Assembly: GCA_903813345.2 (NCBI GenBank)
Contig: CAIIXF020000012.1
Location: 32,618,501 to 32,682,500 of the forward strand
Source: Owenia fusiformis
Lineage: Eukaryota > Annelida > Polychaeta > Sabellida > Oweniidae
DNA: 64,000 bases
Direction of reading: 5' to 3'
The translations under genes were made by a program, and so were the position numbers. The notes under the pieces are model-generated. The model worked only from the letters and a program-made list of their open reading frames with translations. It did not search any database and was not told the origin of the DNA. Positions within the stretch are counted from its first letter, which is position 1. The number at the start of each line of letters is the position of its first letter. Below, piece after piece: positions 35,820 through 47,800 of the stretch.

Positions 35820-38800
35820 ATGCCTGTATTCCCACAATACCTCACAGCCGATCAGGAGGCAGAACTTGCCCGTATCGCCAACGCTATCGTTGCCCCCGGG
35901 AAAGGTATTCTAGCCGCTGATGAGTCTACAGGTAAATACCTCTTTGAGTACATGTAAAAAATCAGAATTCTAAGACATGAGATTCTATGTTGTAAATTTT
36001 TGGATTAAGTTGCCTGTCTAAATTCACATTTTTGAAAAGATGTTTTTTTTATGTCATGGACATAATTACGATTTTTTTTTTTTGATTTCTCATCTTTAAA
36101 GCTTTTTTCTCAATCAAGTGAGTGAAGGGAGAAAGCCAAAACAACAAAGTGAATATAATTTAATGACTCAATGTCATTACATGTAATTTAATGAGTTGAT
36201 GTCAGTATGTACATGTGTTTTAATGACTTGAAGTCAGCACATTTATATACATGATTTGATGTCAGTACCTTGATGTCATCACATATTTTATTTTCTTGAT
36301 GTCAATACATAATATATTTCATTGTCTTTATGTCATTACAGGAACTGTTGGCAAGAGGTTTGCCCAGATTAATGTTGAGAACAATGAGAACAACCGACGT
36401 GCTTACAGACAGCTTCTGTTCACTGCGGCACAGGAAGATGTTAACAAACATATTAGTGGAGTGATTCTTTTCCATGAAACTCTCTACCAGAAGACTGATG
36501 ATGGCACTCCTTTCCCTCAAGTATTGAAAGTAAGTGAACCAATAACAGTCTGGATCCTTTCAGTTTTCTAACTTCCGTATTTTCTCCAATTAGTGCACAC
36601 TTCAAATGAACGCACACACGACTTTTATGTTGAATATGGTCTCAAGAAAACCTGAAATTTAATGCATTAGTTTTGATTATTCACACAACAAAATAGAAAT
36701 AGGTTTACGATTCCCTGACAGGGTTGGTTTTCTTGTTATGTGGAAAAATTAGGTCATGTTGGATTGGCGAAGTGTTGGAACCCCGGATTGGCCCTTGTAC
36801 CCCCTAAAGGCATGATCACAATATTCTCAAATGAATGATATGTGACATTGATATTTCAGGCTAAGGGCATCATCCCCGGCATCAAGGTCGACAAGGGTGT
36901 TGTTCCTCTCGCTGGTACTGACGGTGAAAGCACCACACAGGGTTAGTATTTCTTAGTCACATTTATTCATATGATCCATGCAGGGTTAGTAATTCTTCAT
37001 CAAATGTGGTCCATTCAAGATTAGTATTTTTTCATTAAATCCAAATGTGTTCAGATGGTCCATGCAGTGTTAGTATTCCTTCATCAAATGTATTCACATG
37101 GTCCATGCAGGGTTAATAATTTCTTATTACATCATTGCTGGAACCCTATTATTCTGATTGGTTGATATAGTACCATGTGACTAATATACCACAACATATT
37201 TCACATCTCATTGAGGAATTATTTATTCATATATGACATTTTGACAGCTCATGGATTATAATCAAAGGAATGTCAAGCAATGATATAATAATCAAGTATT
37301 TCATTATTCCATATTAGGGGTCAAACGGTTAACCGCGGTACGCGGTTACCGCGGTTAATGATGCTAGGACGGTATTTTCGGTTCATAAATATGAGATTCG
37401 GTTCATCCACGGTTCGAGGAGAAATTGAAAAATAAAATTTTTTAGTCTTCAATATTCTCTCTTTCGTTCGACATGAACTTATTCTTCATGAATATATTCC
37501 TTAAAAACATGTTTATAGCAATAGAAAACATTCAATTCCTACCTTAGATGTGAAACAGATCGCTCACAAATCGATAGACAAGTAATTGTTTACATTTTTG
37601 TGACATTTAAATAGACCGGAAGTTGGTCTCGCCAGATTACGCTATTCATAGTATAATTAATTTTGCTTCGTGGAGGTGTTTTGTCTGTTATAATAAGTTG
37701 GTTTTTAATCAATATTATTTAAAAAATACTACAATTACAGAAATTATAACATTACTAATGTCTTTGTTAAAAACTTGAAACATATTTGTGTTTAAATCTC
37801 CCGCACAATCGCAGCGCCATCTGTGCTGATTCAGCATGACTGCTTTGACAGACTACAAGAATTGCAAGATTAAATCTCAATTATTGAAATACAAAAGCAA
37901 CGCATAGTTTGGAATGGGTAATCAGAGGACAATGTATCAATATGCAGAATCTGTAGGGAGATCATTAGTATCTTCACAGTGAGAAAAATATTTTCTTAGG
38001 CTAAATTTTTTCCTCAAGTAAGTTAAGACATAGGTCTGGGAAAATGTATAATAAAAAAGATGAGTTGAATACACCAAGTAAAGAGATCTCTTTACTTGGT
38101 GTATTCGACTCGATCTTTATATGCATGTTCCCGGGGCTATGTTACTGCTTGTGCTACATGTAGATCTCAGCTCTTAATACAATCAAGGACAGAAAAATCT
38201 AAAGTTTAAAATTTAAAGTTGGCCACTAGCCCAATAAACTTTGCTTTGTCAAGTCAATTTAATAAAAAAGGATAGTGGGACCAGGATAGAAAGTGGCCAA
38301 CATGGGCAAGGCTAGATAGAAAGCTAAAACCTGTTTCTTTATGAGCTGTCTTTACTATTTTATAAGGAAATATTACCATTTTACGAGACCCGCGAGAACC
38401 GTGAAAGAACCGAACCGTGAACCTAAAAACCGTGACCGAACCGAACCGTTGGAATTTTGAACCGTTTGACCCCTATTCCATATGGGCTGTGGGAAATGCT
38501 CTCATCAATATCCATTGACAGATTGAGAGGTTATGCCCTCTATAGAAATATTGCTCAGTCTAGTCTAAATGGCCAAATAGACACTGTGTGTTAAATACAT
38601 CAGTGTTTGTACACATATTCCATAGGCCTAGTTGATTTTGTTAGTTAATTCTGCATCTAATTGTATGTCCTCCTTTTACCAGGTCTTGATGGCCTAGCAG
38701 AGAGATGTGCACAATATAAAAAAGATGGCTGTGACTTTGCCAAGTGGAGATGCGTATTGAAGATCAGCTCCCATACCCCGTCATACCAGTCAATGATGGA

Positions 38801-41800
38801 GAATGCAAATGTTCTTGCACGTTACGCCAGTATTTGCCAACAGGTAGGTACATTCCCTGGACAAATATGACATATCACAGTGATCTTCCCAGCATTTAAG
38901 CAAGTGGGTGCAGCACCCACTTATGATTTTCAAAATAGGCTTGCACCCACCTGAAAATCCATTTGCACCCACTTGAAAATGAGAAAAATCATGAAAAATT
39001 GGCACATTTTGACTAATTTTGGTTTGAATTGTGAAAATGAGAAATTTGCACCCACCAGAGTAAAAATCCTGGGGAGATCACTCCATTAGGATTTCTGCCA
39101 ATATTCAAAATAAATGAGAACAGCATGTTAATTAAGGCTCTGTCAGATAATTTAAGAAACAATAAAGACAATGAGTTATGTGATGAGTTATCTCAATTCT
39201 TTTTTCAGAAAATAAAATAAGGAATGTTGCTATCAACAAATTGAACACCTCCCAATATGCTAAAGATGTTTTTTATACTGGTTTTACTGTATATATTTAT
39301 CAGGAAAACTGATGGTGACCATGATTTATACATATTTATATATATTTTCCAGAATGGATTGGTACCCATTGTTGAACCAGAAGTATTGCCCGATGGAGAT
39401 CACGATTTATTAACTGCACAGAAAGTCACTGAACAGGTATGGCAAATGCAGCAAATAATGTTTTCTATGTTGTCATATTTTATATTTAATATTTTTTCAT
39501 AATAATGTATGTATAGATAAAAATCTTTAATGTCATCTTTAAGTGCTATTTGAAGGTGTAAGCACTCTAGCTGTTGGGGAAAAGATTGATAGGGTTAGGG
39601 TTCTGAGGTGGGATCAAACAAAGAATATGATTGTTATACTGCAAGAAGGTAATATGTGTGATAACCAATGAAATGTATACTTTATTAATCAGGGGTCTGT
39701 TTTTGGTTATTGTTACTCATATAGCAAGAGAAGCATTGTATACTGCTGGATGATGCCTAATGACTCGCAACCAAATTGTAGGCTATATCAGATTCATAAG
39801 TCTTCCCTGTTTTTTTAATGGTAGCATGAATTTTGCCATTGCAGGTGCTGGCATTCACATACAAAGCTCTAGCTGATCACCACGTGTACCTAGAGGGAAC
39901 CTTGTTGAAACCTAACATGGTGACAGCGGGGCAAGCTTGTGCCAAACGCTATACTCCCCAGGAGAACTCCCAGGCAACAGTCACTGCACTCCAGAGGACG
40001 GTCCCAGCTGCCGTTCCAGGTACTGTGGAAAAAAGATTTTTTTACTATATTTCATTAATTAAATGTTAATTTGATCGTTTGAATAATTATGGGTTTCATT
40101 AAAATTTTTCACAACATGCTAAATAAATGAAAACAACAGGCAAAATTAATGAAAGTCTTAGATTTAATATGGAAAAGTTGAAAAGTCTTTAAAGACAACA
40201 AGCGATTTTGTGAAAACAACGGGTAAAATGAAATGAAATCCCTGATAGACTTGGCTATAGAAAAAAGGAACTTGTTTTTTAGGTACAGGGTGTTAAAAAA
40301 AACGCAACCCAAAGAAATCGCTATATCTTGAAAAATACTGGTTCAATTATGTTCATATTTTCAGGAAATAAAGAGAAGACTGTATGAACAGCTCCTGTAA
40401 ATGGTTAGTTGTAAAACATGATGCCTTGGACACCTGTTCAAAAGACAGTTGTATGAGGAAAATACGAAAAACGCAGTCAGGGGTGACAGCAACCGCGAAA
40501 AAATTAAATAACTTCCTAACCATAGTGTTTTGGCTCTTCAAATTTGGCACAAATCATCTTCATTCATTGTAGGGTAAATCTGTTGAGTGAAATCAAAATC
40601 ACTTCAGGGACTTTACAGTTATGGTTGAAATGCTTTCAAATCACAGTCAAACGCCCTGGTTCAGGGAGACTTAAGAAGCCATTTTGACCATGATTGTAAA
40701 GTCCCTGGATTGATTTTGATGAAACTCCACAAATTCACTACACATTGAATGAGGATAATTTGTGCCAAATCTGAAGTGCCAAAACACCATGGTTAGAAAG
40801 TTATTTGGTTTTATTGCTGTGGCAGTCACCGCTGACTGCGTTTTCATATTTTCCTAGTACAACTGTCATTTGAGCAAGTGTCCAAGACATCATGTTTTAT
40901 AACTTACTGACAACAGGAGCTATACATACACAGTCTCTTCTTTCTTTTCCTGAAAAAATGAACATAATTGAATTAATATTTTCCAAGATATAGTGATTTT
41001 CCATTCACGTTTTTCATATTTTGCTAGTGCAACTGTCTTTTGAGAAAGTGTCCAAGATATCATGTTTTACAACTAACTAACAACAGGGGCTATACATACA
41101 CAGTCTCTTCTTTCTTTCCTGAAAATATGAACATAATTGGATTAGTATTTTCCAAGATATTGCGATTTCTTTGGGTTGCGTTTTTTTTTGAACACCCTGT
41201 ATTAACTTTCTGTCTCTAAACAGATGATTTGGCTCAATATATACCATTGTTATATCACCACAACCATTTGCGATCTAGTCAGCATCAGTGGCAAACAAAT
41301 CGTTAAACTTTGGTAACCATTTGCAATTCCTGACAAGGTAATGTCAGTTTGACATATAACTGGGTGGTCTACTTTACAGGTTTTACTGTAATGTCAGTTT
41401 GACATATAAGTGGGTGGTCTACTTTACAGGTTTTACTGTAATGTCAGTTTGACATATAAGTGGGTGGTCTACTCTACAGGTTTTACTGTAATGTCAGTTT
41501 GACATATAAGTGGGTGGTCTACTTTACAGGTTTTACTGTAATGTCCAACTTTCACTTTTCAGGTATCACCTTCTTGTCTGGTGGTCAATCAGAAGAAGAT
41601 GCCTCCGTCAATCTAAATGAGATCAATAAAACCCCTGGTCGCAAACCATGGGCTCTTACCTTCAGCTTCGGCCGTGCCCTTCAAGCCTCCGTACTCAGAG
41701 CATGGGGAGGAAAGGCAGAGAATGTAAAAGCAGCCCAGGATGAGCTTGCCAAGAGAGCCAAGGTCAGTAGCAATAAACCTTTGTGTGATATTTAGTTGGT

Positions 41801-44800
41801 CCTAGAGTAAGGAGAAATGGACTTACATTCTTGTACCAAGAATGCTTTTGGTTCCTGATATTAACTCAAATTCAGATTTAAACTGACTCTAGGACACTCT
41901 ATCCCATGTTGTGTATGGCCTCTAGGGGTTTCAATAGAATTTATGACAACAGCCAAATCGATAAAAAAGGAACAGACAAAGAAATAGAAAATTATCATTT
42001 TAGATATTTGGTAAGCAAATCATGTTGCCTGGTACTAAATTGCTGATGAAATCCCTGGCTCTATATGTATGCACACGCCCGTAGCCAGCTTTTGCCAAGA
42101 GGGTTGAGGTTCAGTTTTTTTTAAAAATTGCAGGGGAGGGTTTAAATTTTAAAATTTTGGCCCACAATCACTCGAAAAGTGCTCAAAATGGTGAAAACTG
42201 GCTCGATTTGAAGGCATTTTTTGGCCAGAGGGTTTCACTGAAACCCCTTGGCTACGGGCCTGATGTGTTAGTATTTGATTTTGAAGCTGATTGTTTTACT
42301 GACTGAATGTTAAAGTTTATAGTTAAATAGCTTACAACCAATTAACAGTGTTGTTAACTTTATATTTACTTAAAATATGTATGTATTTGCATTCTAAGTT
42401 CAAAGATTCATGCATGATTTTTGTTTGAGAATCAGTTATATCCTTAGAATTAGATTAAATGTAAGATGCTTTACTTACTCATATATTTATAGTCGCAAAA
42501 TTCACTATTCATGCATCATGTCATATGATATCAAATTAGCAAAACAGATTGACTGAAATATGAACATTGAAATCATTTCATCATTTTAGTCAATAGTCAT
42601 CACAGTGAACTCCACAGCATTTAATCACCCACTTGAGATTTTGCAATTTGACTGGCACCGATTTGAGAATAGAATGCACCCACTTGACCATTTGAAAAAT
42701 CAGTAAATAATTATGACCGTATTTGGGCAGAATTGATGAAATGGGAATTTTCTAATGAGTTTAGAAAAAGTGCTGTGGAGGATGCTATCACATCATAAAG
42801 ATGACATCAGTTTGCAAAAGATGACATCAGTTTGCAAAGGATGACATCAGTATGCAAAATATGACATCAGTTTGCATTTTAGCTGCCTTCCTTAAGATTG
42901 TATTTGTTTTTGTTTATGAAATCTGTATTTGTTTACTGCATTTGTTTACTAAGTCTGTATTTATTTACTAAGTTGTGATTTGTATGCTAAGTTATGTTCT
43001 ATTTTAGGCGAATGGTTTGGCTTGCATGGGACAGTATGAAGCCGGGTCGATCGTGAGCGCTAGTGCAGATTCATCGCTATTTGTCGCTAAACATACTTAT
43101 TAAATAAGAAATATAGGTACATCGACCATATTCCGTTATGGATACATAATGTAATCGGGTATCTAGAAACTGTAGACCTTTCAATGAATGTATCAAATTG
43201 TCAAGCATATTTATTTAACATTTATATTTTGAACTCTTTTGATTGTCAAATTATTTTCAAAAATGAAGTTAATGTAAATAAAACGGGGACTTCTATTATC
43301 TTCTTATTTGAATTGAAATGCTTACTACAATCATCCAACTTTAAAAAAAAATATTTGCACGAATGACGATAAGTACATTCACGGAAGAAATTTGCGGTTG
43401 ATCTGGGATATTGCCAGAAACTTGATGCATGTATATTCATCCAATACTGCTTATGTAGTTGATAATATGTATTAATATCAGTTGCTTATTCTATGTTTAA
43501 TTAATATACAGGTACAGGGTGTTCCAACAAATTGATTTGTCATCTCATTTTTATGTCACCACCAAAAGTGGTGACATATTGTTATGGTCTCCATTTTTGT
43601 GAGGGTGGTTAGAGTGTGGCATTCGGCATTCAGCATCTGTAACAAATGGCAGGTGGTGACATTTTGCATGTTAATGCTTTTGTGAGCCACCCTGTATGAT
43701 TGACTCCAAATAATACATGTTTTGGACACCCTGTACTACTGCAGACATCTTTTCATAATATACTGTCTTTATTTTCTTTACCATAGCTTTTACTTAAAAA
43801 GTGAATTTCATCAAGGCATTATCCGAGCTTAGCCATGACCTGAAATAAGTGAGGCAAAATTTCCAAATAGGTGAGGCAAATTTCAAAATAGGTGAGGCAA
43901 ATGTAAATTAATGAGGCAAATTTGAGTTAAAAGAAAAATAATACTATCAGAATATAAAAATCTTCAAATATTCAACTGAAAGAACATCACAAACAAAAGT
44001 TTTCCTATAGAATTTTGGTGGGGCAGTTAAATAATACTATCATAATATTTAATTTTGAAATAGTCAATTGAATTTAAAAATCCACAAAAAAATTTCCTAT
44101 TGAATTTTGTTGAGGCACTTGCCTCGACTGCCTCACAGCTGGCTACATCCATGCATTTCTCCTTTTCGGCTGGTGATATCAAGTGATTTGTGAATGTGGG
44201 TTCCCCTTCTCGTATCACCATCACCTCTGTATTATAGCCTTGATAGACTTCACCTTTAACATTTATTTTCTCTTAAGACTAAGTATGATTAATTAGAATA
44301 TTGCTTCTGATTAATATGTGCATTATGTTGTTGCTGTGCCTTGATTAACTTCACTCTAGTCTTGGAAATGAGTGAATTTAATGGAGAGGTTAAGCTTTGC
44401 ATATATAATCGAAACTGAACCTGTACGTATCACTCGACCATATACAAATTCATGTAGCCTTCTCATATAAATAGCCGTTCAAATCCAGTGTTTGTTTAGA
44501 CTACACCATAGTGTGTAATGATTCTATAGTATGTCATTGATGCGGTTTTATGGCTGGTTTTCTAATACATATTTTAAACGAGCTCGTTTCGTAAGATTTT
44601 TGGCGCTAAATCATGCATGACATACATCATCGTGTTCAGCAAGAATTCAACTGTGTATCGAAATCAAAATTGACAGCATAGTGTTCAATAGACACGAGTA
44701 AAATGGTTCCCGTTGACCCAACGTCAAATTTCAAATTATCCCCAGCGGTGGCGGTAGGCATATATTTTTGTGAGTCATCATGACTCAGGTAGTTTCAAAA

Positions 44801-47800
44801 AAGTGAGTCACAAGAAAAAAAGTTGAGTCAAAGCTATAAAAGTGTTTTTCTTGAGTAAAAATGCATACAAAATGTAGAAACCACATACAAAATCTATTTT
44901 TTGATTTTGTGCATACCTTTTATTGTACTCTTATAGCACATTAACAACTAACAATTAATTAATTAGGCAATTGCAAGAAAAATGTCACTATTAATCATCT
45001 GATTATCTGGTCCAGCGGGTCATGGGTGTGAATGGAGTGGGAGAGGAGTTTCTCCCTGTGTGGAGTTACACAAATTGGGGTCAAAGCGTTTCATGTTGAA
45101 ATTCAACATTTTTGCAATCATTCCAAAGTCTAAAACGGCAATATAAGTCCGACCACAATACTGGGCATCATTTAAATTGAATACGGTAGAATCTTGTAAT
45201 TATAAAATGAAACCGAAAGTAGATTTGTTTTCATACCTAATTTATCATCATTACCCCCCTTAATGTGCGATCGACTGGATTTTCATGTGCCCATTATCTA
45301 TCTTCATAGGATCAGCTTCAGATCTAGTGAATCGAAGATCTTAACTTGAGGGAGTTAATTGAAAATACTTTGTGAAAACTTACGATAGATCGGTCACTGT
45401 GAGCACCATTGATAAACCTACTGCGCATTACATCTGCGCATGCTGATGAAGGGGACGGCTCAAGGAAACTTGCTAACTTAGCGAAGGAATTTTGCGAACT
45501 TGCGAAGGAAACTAAAGGTTCGTAAATCTAGCGTGTGAACATTCAAGGAAAGATTTTATGCGGTAATTTAGATAAATATACGATCACTAAAATCCTTAGA
45601 AGGGAGTATGAAATTAATAAATTATTGTTCAATGTTATGTTCGTTTTATTGCATTTTTGATACGCCCCCTAGCACACGAGATAAACAAATCGAGGGATCG
45701 ATCAATGTTTTCAAGTTTATCATTGAATCTGAATCACAGGGCTTTAAAAATTATATGAAATACCGAAATAAGAAAATGATCGGTAGGAAGGAGGCTCGAT
45801 TGCGCTGAACGAAATGTTAGATTTCCGGAATTAGCAAAATTATAAATTTGATCAATCACGTATTTTCACGTATAGGGATCAATTTAACCAAGTACCAAGC
45901 GGGGATTTTGCATGTGAAACAAACGTGCGTCAGAAAGACTCGGTAGACAATGAATATTTGCGTCAGAGTTGCAAAAATGTGAGTAAAAAACGTAAAAAAT
46001 TGCGTTAACGCCACCTCTGATCCCGTTCTAAACCCGAAACTCTGATGCTGAAAGAGTATCTGAAGTAGACTAAGCGCGCATAAAACTATGAGCGCTCGAT
46101 ACATTCCTTTGTTAATTTTTGTTCTTTGCGTTCACGGTTACGTTGTGAAAAACATCGTTAGCTTAACCTCTCCAGTATCTATTTTATTTGACTAATTATA
46201 ATTTATTTAGAATATTGCTTTTAATTAATATGTGCATTATGTTGTTGCTGTGCCTGACCAACTGTTCACCACACTAGCAGATTTAATCTTCTTGTTTTTA
46301 TATTTCCTATTGTTAGTACTAACTATGTAATACCATATTCATGCAGGTGAATTATGTAGTTGCTCCGATGCATGTGTGCTTTCAATTGCTCTGTCAGGGG
46401 TTTCACTAGAATTTCTCACAACAGGCTAAATAAATGATAAATAGCTAAAATTAGTGGAAATTATAAATTTAGCATGGAAAGTTGAAAAGTCCCTAAAAAC
46501 AATAGGAGATTTTGTGAAAACAATGGTGAAAATCGCCTGTTGCCTGTTGCTAATGAAACCCCTGTATATTAATGCTGTACTTATCATATGTGTTTAGGCT
46601 AATATTGCTGCCTGCGCCAAGTACAATCAGAACAGTAAATTGGACAAAATGAGTGGAGGGGGAGAAGGAGATATCTGAAGAAGAATTGTAGAAAACTGAA
46701 CATGAAAAAATAAAACTTGCAGATATGTTGAATATACTAGCAGCAATCACCTCCTCCTCTCCACTCACTTTGCCCAATTTGCGACCGTGTTGTGCAGGCA
46801 TCTCTTCTTTTATTTGCTCTGATCATTGCATGTGCTTTGAATAGCTCTAACATTATTGCTATCATCTATATAGGCCAATGGTGCCGCCTGCTTGGGTCAG
46901 TATGTCGCTGGCTCGATAAAGAGTGTCGCAGCCGATAAAATTAACTTTGTCGCAGTACATAAATACTAAGTCATAGGTAACTCAACTAAATATAGTGAAC
47001 AGTTGCTAGGTATTTCCCTAAAAGATGTTTCTCTTTTATTAAAGTCATCATATATATGTCACATGGTGTCACATACTATCATAGATATGCCACATGATGT
47101 CAGAATCTATCATAGATATGTCAACTGATGTCGCAATCTATCATAGATATGTCACATGATGTCACAATCTATCATAGATATGTCACATGGTGTTACATAC
47201 TATCATAGATATGTCACATGATGTCACAATCTATCATAGATATGTCACATGATGTCACAATCTATTATAGATATGTCACATGATGTCACAATCTGTCATA
47301 GATATGTCACATGATGTCACAATCTATTAAAGATATGTCACATGATGTTACATGGTGTCACATACTATCATAGATGTGTCACAAAATCTATCATAGATGT
47401 GTCGTATCATGTCACACAATGTTAAACCAAAATGGAATAAAGTTTTTTCGACAGTAACTGTCAACATGTGGACATCTTCCCTCAAGTTATCAAAGATAAA
47501 CATCTGGAGATAATGAGTATTTAAGGACTTTGTAGTTAAGACACTTAGGTTTAACACTTCTGGGAGTCTTGGGGTTATTTTTTATGATCACCTTTAAATG
47601 AATTGCACATGCTTTTTATCAAATATAATTCAAATATTTAGTGGATTTTACGCTAGTAAGGCTAGGTTATGGTTTGCTTTCTACTTAAAATAATCTGCCT
47701 TCCAACTTCTTTCAACCTAACATTTCCTAGCTGAAGTCCTCTTTTATCGCTATGTATCCATAGCAATAAATCTTCAGTCTTTGACATCCTCACGCATATT

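Noticed and set aside
46550-46801. 83-codon minus-strand ORF opposite aldolase exons D and B
   Set aside because: It arises from the inverted repeat around exon D; no splice or family support.
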